Assembly (NCBI RefSeq): GCF_032854445.1
Contig: NC_088301.1
Coordinates: forward strand, 54,795,187 to 54,859,186
Source of the DNA: Liolophura sinensis
Lineage: Eukaryota > Mollusca > Polyplacophora > Chitonida > Chitonidae
Length of the DNA stretch: 64,000 bases
Reading direction: 5' to 3'
Shown here: piece by piece, positions 1 through 11,899 of the stretch
Layout of the letters: each line of letters begins with the position of its first letter
Position numbering within the stretch: position 1 is the first letter of the stretch
The notes under the pieces: model-generated
What the model was told of the DNA's origin: nothing
Database searches by the model: none
The model's input: the letters and a program-made list of their open reading frames with translations, nothing else
Made by a program: the position numbers and the translations under genes

Positions 1-357
1 AAAGGCAGATAGCGTTTATGGCAAAATGTGCATTAATATTTCAGCTATCAAAAATTGCCGTGATTTATATGTAGTCAGGATGAATCTAATGCGCATGCAT
101 CCGAATTGAACGAGGGGACAGCTCTTTCTAAGCATCAAACCAAAATGGTGTCCACATAGCTCATATATATAAGACACCCTTAGACCGTGCTTTTGGGCTT
201 TTGATTTACAAAACTTGCATGTTTTTTGTCAGTCAACAATGATACTTCCCGCTTGACTTGTACTCGAAATTTAGAATGAGTATCAATCTGATTGGCAAGG
301 TTTGAGTTGTACAAAGTGAAACAATGTAAAATTTTTCAGATCTTTGTGGATATTCAC

Positions 358-1751
358 CAAGTAGGTTTGTGCCTGTTACAAGGCGTCGATCAGGCACAGA
401 AGAGATCTGGTGTTCATAGTTTCCATTGTCTGTAGATATACTGAGAGAATCTACAAATCCCAAGTCTAAGGCAAGGCTGGGATTAAACTAACCTACATGT
501 ATCTACTCGACAACAGTCGCCAACCATTTTCCACACACACTCATACTGAAGGAATTATCTCTACCAGAGTTTCAAGTCGTCAGCCGACGCAGCCATGAAG
601 TGGCCTAGCCACCCAAAACCTTTTCCCACCATTTACAGTGAGGAGCTGTAGTTACAAAACAACAACAACAACAACCATGTTCATGTAGTCATCTTAATGG
701 CAAATGCAATACTATTACAATGTCTCTTTGCAGCTTAAAGCTTTTCAAGCTCTGTTTTATTTCGAGCTATGTATCACTGATTAAGGGGAGAGCAAAAAAC
801 AAAGTCTGGTGTTAGTGCTGGGGTGTATTGAAGTGAGTGAAGACGCAGGGCAGCTTAACCCAGACAGTGAGGGCATCCTTAAGGCAGCCATTGTGTGAGG
901 GTGGTTCACAGGTATGCCTCTGCTGAAAGCTGACAGCCACAAAGATGTAGGTCAGCTATTGAGCTAGGGTCTAGCTCAGAGGCAAGCAGAAAGGCACATC
1001 AGCTAGTACATAAATAGCAATGCCTCTGGGCCTGCTGGTGAGGAGAAGTACATGTGCGTACTGTAACACCATGCACAAGCACAGGTGTTTGTAATGCTAA
1101 ATAGTGTGCCATAACTTGTACACAACCATAACTATTTACCATCCAGTACCATGTGGTACATGTGCAACATAACCCACAGCAGATCATTTGCTTAACCTTG
1201 TGAGTAGGATAAGTCTGCAAAATGTTCATGTTCATGTAGCCTACATGCTACCGCACACATATGTAGACGTAGGCCTATACATGACAAATACATACATGAG
1301 CACTGGTACTAGAATTAGACAGGGTACTGTATAATGCTTCTCGACATTTGTCTGTACTCTGAGGTCTGTCCGTTAGATCAGACAACATTCTATGTTCCTT
1401 TTTGTTGTCATAATGCCATGTAACACCCTTATAAATGAACTGAGGTGATCAGTATAACATAATATGATATTTTTGAGCAGTACATTCAAGAAACTTGTCT
1501 GCAGTGATTACTGCAAGGCAACTACTGGAAATGCATAGATTTTAAGCAATTACTCCATTACTATTAATGGAATGAATAATTAACTTAAATGAGAAAAAAA
1601 ATTAAAAACATGACACTATAGGCTGAAAAGAGCACATTTTTTTATATCTAGTGGTGCCTGTTTCATAATTTTGCGATTTTTCCTCACCATACACATGAAG
1701 CCTGAAAACGGCAAAACTGGCATAAATCGCTGAGTCCATCGCGTCCTCCAT
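358..1751 (-). CDS. tentative minus-strand gene start, two exons, product unknown
   Basis: Two open segments on the minus strand join in phase. Exon 1 (1751 down to 1688) begins at an ATG and ends one base into a codon before a GTGAGG donor. Exon 2 (465 down to 358) follows an acceptor ending CCTTAG, adds two bases to complete an Asp codon, stays open for 35 codons and stops one base into a codon at a GTGAAT donor. The joined peptide starts MEDAMDSAIYASF and includes SISTDNGNYEH. I do not recognise it. A CCAAT motif (1795-1799, plus strand) lies just upstream of the ATG on the coding strand. The gene would continue leftwards, possibly beyond the window. The exon 1 frame also runs upstream through a possible acceptor, so the ATG may be internal. 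The support is phase and splice signals only. Confidence 0.28.
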
Positions 1752-3085
1752 CTTTAACACCCTGTAGTTTATGCTGGGGGAGTGTTGCCTCTCAACCAAT
1801 GAGAGTCTTTAAAACTGCCAGATTGTTCGTGTACTCGGAACCTACATCCAACATTCCGGTTTCCTGATCGTCAAACGGAAAACGAAGTGTAATGTTCGCT
1901 ACCTTCTGGGAAGAAGAGTTCTACCAGAAATGTACGAACTGCACTTCGGCGGTTTCCGACAGCAATTCTCCTCCTAACAGAAGACTTCAGGACTAGTTCT
2001 TAGGCCCAATGGAGTCGCCCAAAGCGGATTTTGGCACTGACTTTATTTATAATTTATCAGCTTGAGGTACATATTAGAATTTGTTTTATGGCATGCACCT
2101 GTGAGGAAATGCATACTCTTTTCAATGGTTTTTGATTGATATTTAAATTTTTCTCCTTTAAGCTAAGATAAGTTACAATGGCAGAAAAGTATATAAAATG
2201 TTCAATTTGAGGTAAAAAAATTAAGAGAATTCAGCAGTCAACACGAGGTATTGTAGCAAAAACATCTCAAACAATTTTTGACCAGTAGAGCTGTACCCAT
2301 ACTAGACTTTTAGCTTGACCAACATAGCAATATACAATGTAACTTTATTCTGATCAATGAGACAATTTTGGTAAACAAATCAGTCAATATGGTGGGAGCA
2401 GTGTAAACTTGGTTAAGGAACTGCTTCATGTATTTGAATCACATCCGCCATTCTACACAGAAAAAGTAATGCTACATCAAATGTATAACTACCATCCATG
2501 GCAACAAGCGTGTATCTGTGCAGTTCATGTATGTGTCATTATAACAGTTTCTTTTGATGCACGTTACGCCCTCTCTGTAAAATAGGCCACAAGGGGCGTA
2601 GCACTATATTTAAAGAGGCTGTGCAGCATAGTTCTAATCCCAATTAACTGTACCAATGATTACCCTACATATAGTTCCTTCAGGCTAAAAACAAAAGTAT
2701 TGTAACTGTCACCATAATACAAACTGTTACCAAGACAGGTTCTCAGAGAAGTTAAGGGATATTATCCCCTTAGGGCTTAGAGACATTCTTTAAACAATTG
2801 TAGATCCACGACTACAAAATTAAACTTAATGCAGGGTCAATCATTTTCATTTTCACAATCAATATTCAAATCATTCTTGAGAAGCACACCTACGTTAAAC
2901 ATGAGATGATCTGTTCTAGTAAACCAACATACATGTGTAGGGACTGAACATACATGTGTAGGGAAAGCATGTACAATCACATGTACTTGTACGTACTAAG
3001 ATAAATATGCAAGGTCATCTATATTAAAGTATAGCCACCAGCCTCAATGTAGACCTCCAGATTGAAACCAGTCATACTATGCTGG

Positions 3086-3520
3086 AGTAACAAAATAAAA
3101 CTTACATTTGGTAGTAAGGCGACCAAATAGCTTGCCTGTAGAAGACTTACGAATGCAATCTTCAGCTCAATACATAAAGTGCTCAAATCCTGAATGTGGT
3201 AATTTTCTATAATTAATAAGCACAATCCATCAATGTTGGAATCCCCCCCCCCCTCGTGTTACTGTGCTTTACATGTATGCAAAACCTCAGCTCAATACAT
3301 GTCAATGCTTTTGGAGATACCACCACTAGCATTTACTTTCCCACTGATTTTTATACACAATACACAAGTGCTGAAATGTGTAAAATTTACAGTAATTAAT
3401 ATGCACAGAGCATATCCTCCTTATGTTACTCTGTTTTACATGTACATTATATATCTTTCAATATATGCAGTACATTTTGAGATATACCACCCGTAACATT
3501 TACACTAAGATTGCTTTCCC
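3086..3520. repeat. dispersed divergent repeat, copy 1
   Basis: Two to three diverged units contain the recurring phrases AGCTCAATACAT, GAGATACCACC, ACACAATACAC and TAATTAATATGCACA. They match the longer array at 30274-30955, including the head phrase TTGGTAGTAAGGC (TTGGTAGCAAGGC there). The unit is roughly 200 bp. No coding potential is evident. A run of C sits inside it near 3242-3252. Confidence 0.6.
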
Positions 3521-4088
3521 TATTATTGGATGTCAATGATCAGGAGTATGACATAAGTTTAATAAGAATACATCTCATATGTATTGAAAATAATGAACTG
3601 TCAAACTCATTTACAGGATAAATTATATACTATTTACAATAAACCCAAGGACACATATACCATATACTTTAGAGCGATATTCTCTCTAAGTTCCATTAGT
3701 TACATCTACTCCAATATGACTTTGTACATAAAGTCATACAAACTAGGAAAGTCATGTAATTCTTCTAATTTTTAGGCCAGATATTAATATTGCTGAAAGC
3801 AGAGAATAACATATCTCCCCCATTTTTTTGGAACAGTACAGGTATAAATATGTTGTTTATTAAATCTACTAATGTGAAAAAAAGGTAAATGTTATTGCTA
3901 AAATTTCATGTAGGGCTCTATTGGATAAAGAGCAGACCAGATGTCCCAAAACTTAGAAGAATGAGAGACTCAAGGACAAACGAGAAGGAGAGTCCAAATG
4001 ACAGTCCAACAGAACATTTTCCTCTCTGACATTGAAGTACCTGTGTACTATAAAAATGTTTTATGTACACAAATACACCAATAATGGG

Positions 4089-4380
4089 GAGCTCACAAAA
4101 CTCCTTCCCGCCTGTATCAAGATGGTCCATAGCTGTGAACTCGTTTGTTCTTTCCTTTGTTACCATATGTCACAAGTATTGGTGTAAGTGTGATCATAAA
4201 ACATATAAGAAGCACACACGTACTTTAACATCACAGCAGAAAACAATGCATTTCATTATCACTTTGAACCTTCTCTGTACTCGTCCTCACCTCTCCCATT
4301 GTGACGTAACAAAGGAAAGAAAAAATGAGTTCACATCTTTGGACTGTTTTGATACAGGCAAGGAGGAGTTTTACGAGATC
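4089..4380. repeat. imperfect inverted repeat, 75-bp arms
   Basis: The arms at 4089-4163 and 4306-4380 are reverse complements over 75 bp. By eye 62 of 75 positions match without gaps, and the spacer is 142 bp. The inner ends read GTTAC and GTAAC; the outer ends read GAGCTC and GAGATC. Each arm is open on the strand where it starts VTKER. A third, single-armed and more diverged copy lies at 11656-11714. This looks like a foldback or MITE-like element. No target-site duplication was found. Confidence 0.6.
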
Positions 4381-4799
4381 TAGAGCATACCCTGTTTGGT
4401 CCAGAAATCAATATCAATACAAGTACGCATTAAAATAAACAACATGGACTTCACAAGTGGGGTACTGATAAAATTGGCGTACGTGTGAAACACAGCTCTC
4501 AGCATGCCCAATAAAACAAATGTTATGATTTTAATGCAGTGTGGGCCTACTGTCAAAGGCTACCAATCAGATAAGCGCTACCAAACTACATGTTCTAGTA
4601 AGTTCTGAGTAATCTGATAGGATTACAGTTAACTGTTAGTATGTTGAAGTTGCAGAAATGTTCAATGGTGTTTCTCCGCATTGATATACTGTATAAGATT
4701 TGCATAAAAAAAAATCCATGTTATAGGTAAATAAAACTCATTAATTTTCAGTAGGATATGATCCTACCTTCAAAAAAAAAACGGGACCGGTAGATCCAG

Positions 4800-5106
4800 G
4801 ATTAATCCTTGATCGAGTCACACCTAAGACTTTAGAAGAGGAAGTTGTAACTTCCTCGCTTGGCGTTCAGCATGAAGGGGATAGTGCAACGACTGGTTGA
4901 CCCGTATCAGTATAATGGCTCTGGCGGGGCGGCTTACTTGCCTTCAGTAAGTCGTCTCAGTGAAGCAGGACTAAATAAAAGAGCGGTGGAAATCCGTCCT
5001 GCAACAAGGATGCACATTACACATACATGCACCCTAAGGATTCCTTTGTCGTCATATGACTGAAAAATTAACGTTAAACCCCAAGCATTCACTCACTCAC
5101 TCAAAA
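4800..5106 (+). repeat. SINE with (CACT)n tail
   Basis: The element includes the phrases TTGACCCGTATCAGTATAATGG and GTCATATGACTGAAAAATTAACG, then GTTAAACCCCAAGC, and ends in (CACT)n followed by A-rich sequence. This layout is typical of a SINE family I associate with molluscs and related lophotrochozoans. The left end is not sharply defined. A short self-complementary stretch, GAAGTTGTAACTTC, lies near 4840. Confidence 0.55.
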
Positions 5107-6615
5107 AACACAAAAAAAAAAGAAAAAAAAAAATAAGAAAAACTAAAAATGGCAACACCTTTGTCAGTTGTAAACTCACACAATTTATAGTCATTTTAGA
5201 CAAATGCAATATGTTTATCTTGGATACATTCTTATTAACTACTGGTACTGCATATATCACTTCAGTATTAGGTTTATACACAACATAATAAATTTACTTC
5301 CAACCCAACCTGACCTACTTTACTCTGATACTTGCAGATTATGAGCTCCATGACATTTGACACTTTCTATATTAAAAAGCCACAGAAATGATAATGGTCA
5401 CAACAATATTACATTAGTAACTACATGTGATAATAACTTGGCTCACTTTTGCAATACAGTAAGTACTGATGGATATCCTAACTTTAGGAAAAATGTTGAA
5501 TTAACTGTATTTTGAAACAGCTTTACAAGTTAGAAGCTTAACCACTTGACATACCACAAGATGTACTACAAAACCTTAAAAACCTACCCCAAATTCAAAT
5601 TTAGCATGTAGTTTCCCCCACCCAGTGAATGTTCAAAACATAGACGAACATCTTAACCAAACAAAACTACACAAGGGCTCATAAAAGCTCATCCACTGGT
5701 TGATTAGGTTAGTTTGCAAACATTTATCTTTTTTGTATCATATACAAATGTTTTAATCACTGTTTAGGGGTAGTGGGACTGCAGGCTTTGTTGGTACTTC
5801 CTGCCAAAAGGCTAACCACCTGACCCGGTTTTCCCTAGAATTGGCTTCGAGTCATACCGGCACGCTCGAAAGAGAGGCTCTTCGAGGCATAGGGGGCCTA
5901 CAGTTTTTGGCCTACGAACGGAAAACACAAGTTTCCTTCAACGATCTGAGTTAATATGCACCCTGCATGTCAGAAAAATAAAACAATTCTCACTATGAGG
6001 GACGGGTGCGGTCGATGAGTGAAACATCGTTAGGGGCCTACGTGAGACAACAGAAAATCATAATAAAATAAATCCAAGGGCACGTAACTTCTACCGCGCT
6101 TTTCTTGGAGTCCCATTTGTTATGACTACCCCTCGCATACCTGTACGCAGAATTGCAAAGTACCAACACATGGACTAATTAACTACAAGTTTAAAAGCAG
6201 TCAGAGCGAAAGCAATCACCGTTATTACCCTGAAATATACATATCAACATTAAAAATAATACAATAATACCACAAGGTAAGAAAATAATTGCACCATTCT
6301 CATGGGGGGTTCTGACATAACTGGCCTACGTGTCAAACGCTATCTTCACTATGCCGGATAGATTTTAGGTTTAAGCAGTTCACTCAAAGGAAAGGGGCCT
6401 ATAAAATTTCGATTAATTACCTATGCAAACTCATCAAATAAATATAAACAGTTTCAATGCAATCGCAACTTAAAGAAAACTGAAACATCCGACGGAAAAT
6501 TGCTGAGGGGATCGAGGGTGTCCGCTAAATATCGCCATTTTGAAAGACTGGGTAACGCGGTTAGCGTCACTGGACCCTGTAAGATATATAATCTGGTATT
6601 GAAAAGACTACTTAC

Positions 6616-6738
6616 TTCAGCAAGCTTCTGGCAATAGACTATGGTTGCTTGTTCATCTATCTTCTGAACTGCACGATAATTGCTTGCAATAATGGTTAGG
6701 TCATGATCAACCGAAGCGATAAGTTGAAGGTGCTCCAT
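6616..6738 (-). CDS. tentative first coding exon, product unknown
   Basis: An ATG at 6738 opens 41 codons on the minus strand, starting MEHLQLIASVDHDLTIIAS and ending QKLAE at a codon boundary, directly before a strong GTAAGT donor. The surroundings are CpG-richer than most of the window, as expected near a promoter. I found no partner exon with certainty: the next minus-strand candidate, near 1751, begins in a different phase unless intermediate exons exist. The protein is not recognised. It could also be a chance open frame next to a GTAAGT. Confidence 0.28.
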
Positions 6739-9700
6739 CCCTCCCGAGCCCCTACATGTGCTCTAGCGAGCTCTCACTGTAGCTACTCGCGGCGACCGAG
6801 GGGTAAACAGGGCCTCGATCGTACGCTGGCTTGCATACACAGAACCTAGGACAGGCCAAGCCTGAAGTTTAAGTCATGACACATATCGACACACTTACTT
6901 TTAGGCCTAATATTAAAAGGGAAACTTTTATGTTGCTCGTGTAAGTAACAGTTTCGTTAGTAATCCTTGATTTTTTTTCTAAATGCAGGTACCGGTATCC
7001 GATGTTTACATACATGTATTTACATTTTTTTTGAGTGTTTTGAATTTATTTATCGTATATAGTCGTAAACTATATGTATGTCATGAATATGTATATGCTA
7101 CAACTATAATTTTTTTAAAAATAAGTTGTATGTCACACTTTCTTTGAATAGTCTATAATAGGCATGTGCAAGTAACCTAGACCAGCCTTAATTAGACGTT
7201 AAATCCCAAGTCTTATGTATGGCCTATGCGATTAGATCGTTACAAATGTTAACATGTAGGCCTAGGTACGTTTGTCGTTTAATTTCTCAAATAGTAAGAT
7301 CTTCATGTGAAATAAATAAATAAACAAATAAATAAGGCACGATGGAAGGAAAGAAAAAAGAACAGAGAGAGAGAAAAGAATAACAACAGCAACAAGCACA
7401 AAGAGCAGGCATCTTTACGGATAAATAGCTGTTCTCAGGTGATTGAACTATGAGTGTATGTTATACCATTTTAAATGATGAGAAGCCCGAATTTAAGACA
7501 TAGGCCTATCGATCTAGATCTTCTTGGTTGTGCCTACAAGCAAAGGTCGTGCTTTCGATAAACAGGCCGGGGCCTATATGCGTCAGTTACGAATTTAAAG
7601 AGTATATGTGGCTAATTTCAGTGACGTATAACTAAATCAACTGAAATCAAAGTTTATTATCAATGGTTTTAGATCTCAAAGCCACCTGCGAAGCAGACCC
7701 ACATACGCGTACTCATCCCCACTATACCATAAATAATAATATTTATAGAGTTTCATAACAGCTACATATACTTAAAGAGACTTGAAAAGTATATTATGCA
7801 CACTTTGTACAGCAGAGATTTAGCGTTGACGTGAGCTGGACTACAGATAATAGGCCTACAAGGAATCACCATGCGTGCATGTGACGGATAAACCAGGGCT
7901 CCTTTCTGGTACGACATGAATTACTCCCCCTTGACCACAGTATGCCACATATTTGCATGATCAAAAACGGCCTATACGCCAAATCGTAGCCGTGCAGTGG
8001 TCAGTGACTCAAGAGGGAAATTATGTATCAGTCTCATTACATCGTCATAAGACTGTCACAGTTAATTACATTAGAAAACGATCCTTAAATGAGTTAAATG
8101 TTTGACTTAATCAAAATACATATGATGATAATTAAAGAGAAATAAGTGGCTATGCAGTGAAAAATTGCATGGAATATAAGCTAGTATGAACGCCCGTGGC
8201 TGGGTCTGTATTCCTGGAACATGTGTTCGTTTCCTGGTAAGACACAGATATAATTGGCTCCTTTATCATTCTGTTACATATGAGAAGGGCTAAGTAAATA
8301 TTGACAAATATACATTATGATTGTGAAATACTTTTATGTATCAAAATGTATACATGCAGATAATGAGACAAAAGTGCCGTATTTGAAAGTGGGGAAATAC
8401 AGTGTTGAAATGAACCCAATCGTACCTTATTTCTCAACCTAACTTTTTTTTTTCAATTCTTTCATATTTATTACTTCAGAAAGAAATAAAAAAAAAATAA
8501 TAACATATTTAAGTACCGGTAATTGATTAAACTCTGATCATGACTTCGTCCCCGTGACATGTGAAAATGCTGATACAATGCATGGGCAGTTGTGCTCTAA
8601 TGGGTAAAATTAATTCCCTGCAAACATGTAACAGCACATTTATATGTTCACATAGCACATGTGAAACGACTAACTGTTGACAAGAGTCGTTCAACCACAG
8701 CAATGAATACAACATCTCTAGATTCGACAAATATACCTTGCTTAATGATTCATGGCTTTGCTCTGGAATTTTATAGCCAGTGCATAAAAAAATCTGGTAT
8801 AATGTCTGGGTGAATGGTCTACTGAAAGTAGTATAAAAGTCAGCCTGTTAAATATGATTTAAAAAGTATATGGGAAAGTATTTAGAATGGAGTTAACAGT
8901 TTTCTGTTATGCCCGGAGAATATGAGGCATGTTCTTGGCGAGTACGAATTTATTCAGAATTTAAATCATAACTGTAGAAAATAGGTGTCGTTAACCCAAA
9001 CTATGCATCTCTGTTGCACATTGTGGGATTGTAATTAAATTTTATATCCCATGCGGCAGTTATATTTATCTCGATTTCAACGCTGATTATCACTCTAGGA
9101 CCATGAATGACCTGTGCAGTTACACTAATCTAAGTTTTTGATAACCAGGGTATACAACTTATTATATTGTATTAAGGATATATTACAAAGACAAAAAAAA
9201 TGGCATATTCTTAATAGATACATGTTTTTTGAACTATGGAACAGCTCCATCCCTGCATATAATAGTATTCAAATTGGAACAGATATACTAGTATATACCT
9301 GCCAAAATAGGATGCAGACCTATAGTCCCATGCATCTGAATACTTACGAACTGGTGACGGACGGTATCAGCATCCGAATTTCTGAGTCAAGTGACCCAGC
9401 CAATGATGAAATAACGAATGATAAGAAATAAGCAGAGTTTTGCTGCTTGTGCGATAAAAACATTGAAGAGGCAGCTGTCCACTAAGGGTAATTTCTGGAC
9501 ATCAACAAAAGGCACTACAATCACGTGCACTTGCATGTATCGAGTGAAAGTTCCGAAGTTCAGTTAATAGGAGACGGCTACATGGATAAGATACCCAAAC
9601 ATCAACGCCCAAGTTAGCTCCCAGAAATGCCTTCATTATACCGTCAATGTGATTTTCAGCATTAAATATGATCATGAAAGAGCTTTCAGGACGAACTGAC

Positions 9701-9908
9701 CGAAACATATGGCACATATCCTAGGTAAGACTATACGTTAGATATAAATGGATTGAACTGTGCACACTCAAGAATATTTCACGTACAAATACATGCATGT
9801 ACGACAGCAATAAGTTAACTAGATGAACGAAATCTGAGAGCCAGCATTGAATAAACCGTGAGTCCTTTGGCGAGTAACGTAGCGACATTTCATTCAGCTT
9901 ATTACTAG
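6739..9908. other. no gene recognised
   Basis: AT-rich sequence with A/T runs and no exon that I can support. An open frame of 97 codons at 9138-9431 (plus) has no recognised motif and no good flanking splice sites, and I do not call it. Confidence 0.4.
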
Positions 9909-11322
9909 AGGCGACAACCCCACCACAGACAGCCACAAATTTACTTGACAAAGATTTGTACAATAGGCGACAAGCCCACCACAGACAGGCACAAATTTAC
10001 TTGACAAAGATTTGTACAATAGGCGACAAGCCCACCACAGACAGGCACAACCTTACTTGACAAAGATTTGTACAATAGGCGACAAGCCTAACACAGATAG
10101 GCACATCTTTACTTCACAAAGATTTGTTCAATAGGCGACAAGCCCACCACAGACAGACACATCTTTACTTGGCAAAGATTTGTACAATAGGCGACAAGCC
10201 CACCACAGACAGGCACAACCTTACTTGACAAAGATTTGTACAATAGACGACAAGCCCACCACAGATAGGCACATCTTTACTTCACAAACATTTGTACAAT
10301 AAGCGACGAGCCCACTACAGACAGGCACAACCTAACTTGACAAAAGTCTGCAAAGACGATATGTCCATTGCAGGCTCTGCCGTAGTTGCCAAAGGTTTGT
10401 ACGAGGGGCAACATGCCCAATGCAGGCACAAGCTTACTAGCGTAGGGGTTTTATTTGAGACTAGTATAGGGGATTGTACTAAGACATCAAACCCAATGTA
10501 GGCACAACTTTGCTGACAAAGTTTTGTACTAGAGACGATATGTCCAATGCCGGCACAATCTTAGTTGCCAAAGGTTTGTACTAAGGCGAGATGCCCTATA
10601 CAGACAGGCATAGCCTTACTTGACAAAGGTGTGTACTAAGGCGACATGTCCAATAGAGGCAGGCACAGCCTTACTTGGCAATGGTTTGTACTAAGGCGAC
10701 AAGCCAAGTGCAGGCAGGCGTAGCCTTACTTGACAAAGGCTTGTACTAAGGCGACGTGTCCAATGCTGCCAGTCTTACTTCACAAAGGTTTGTTCTAAGG
10801 CGAGATGCCCAACACAGACAGGAACAACCTTACTTGACAAGGGGTTTTATTCGAGGCTACTAATAACGGATTGTACTACGGGCTATATATGCAATGCAGG
10901 CACAATCTTAGTTGCCAAAGGTTTGCACTAAGGCGACATGACGAATGCAAGCACAAACTTCCTTGGCAAAGGTTTGCACGAGAGGCGACAAACCCAATGC
11001 AGGCACAGTCTTACTGCCCAAGGGGTTTTATTTGAGGTTACTAATAGAGGATTGTGCTACAGGCTATACGTCCAATGCGGGCACAACCGTAGTTGCTACA
11101 AGTTTGTACTAAGGCGATATGACGAATGCAGGCACAAACTCACTTGTCAAAGGGTTGCCCCAGAGGCGACAATCCCGATGCAGCCAAGGGGTTTTACTTG
11201 AGGCTGCTAATACATTAGTTGTAAAGGCACAACTTTATTGATCACAGGTTTGTACTAGAGGCCTCATGCCCAATCCACACCCAACCATACTTGTCAAATC
11301 GTTTTACTAGAGGCGGAAAGCC
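9909..11322. repeat. 56-bp satellite array, decaying to the right
   Basis: Units starting AGGCGACAAGCCCACCACAG recur at a 56-bp period; consecutive starts at 9965, 10021 and 10077 were measured. About six or seven units to about 10320 are very similar. Beyond that the array drifts, but keeps the phrases GGCGACA, CAGGCACAA, TTACTTGACAAAG and TTTGTACTA to about 11322. It contains no genes. Confidence 0.85.
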
Positions 11323-11489
11323 CATGAGGTATAGGCCCGATCTCATTTTCTTAAGGGTTGTGCAAATGACACTCGAGGAGGAGCTGCACAAAAGGTCCAG
11401 ATCACAGCAGAAAAAATCTTTTTCTTCTGTGACGTTACAGAGCTTGTGTAGTATATGATGGCTGATAGCGACCACAGCATGCCTGCAGT

Positions 11490-11600
11490 AATATCAAGGT
11501 CGATGAAGCGAAGAAGCGAAATTGCGATGCGAAGGGGCGAAGCTGCGATGCGAAAGGCGAAGTTGGGATAGAACGAAGAGGCGAAGTTGCCTTGAGTCAT
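11490..11600. repeat. short GCGAAG-type degenerate tandem repeat
   Basis: The hexamer GCGAAG and its variant GCGATG alternate with short spacers (AAGCGAAGAAGCGAAATTGCGATG and similar). This is a degenerate, CpG-rich minisatellite on a background that is otherwise AT-rich. Confidence 0.6.
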
Positions 11601-11655
11601 TTGTCACTTGCGCTACCTCACGGGATTAAAAAATTTGCCGTCTCCCCATTGTGGC

Positions 11656-11714
11656 GTAATAAATGACAGAACAATTAAGTTCATAGCTTTGGACTGTCGG
11701 GACAGAGCTTTCGA
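11656..11714 (+). repeat. single arm related to the 4089-4380 inverted repeat
   Basis: Starting CATTGTGGCGTAAT, this segment shares with the right arm at 4306-4380 the ordered phrases GTAA-AAA-GA-AGAA, AGTTCA, and CTTTGGACTGT. It is more diverged and no opposing arm was found nearby. Confidence 0.45.
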
Positions 11715-11899
11715 AGCCCATCTTTGGTGGGAGACAAGTGGTGTTCAACGAAAGTTACAATCGGCTTTGTCGACTGTTAATTGTCATCAAGACCCCACGT
11801 ACACTGAGAGCTTAGGAATAGCTCGACGAAGCACGGCACATGCACATATGGGTGAGCCAGAAAACGAAGTGCCAATATAAAGAGGACTTAATGAATCTT

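Larger units (their letters stand above)
1801..6615. other. non-coding stretch apart from listed repeats
   Basis: Apart from the repeats at 3086-3520, 4089-4380 and 4800-5106, I see no convincing exon. The short open frames here are AT-rich and carry no recognised motif. The part from about 5800 to 6870 is locally richer in CpG than its surroundings and could be promoter-associated for the exon at 6616-6738. Confidence 0.4.

Noticed and set aside
9138-9431. 97-codon open frame
   Set aside because: AT-rich, with no recognised motif and no splice or promoter context.
9909-10320. CRISPR-like regular repeat array
   Set aside because: Repeats are contiguous 56-bp units without unique spacers, in an animal genome. 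It is a satellite.
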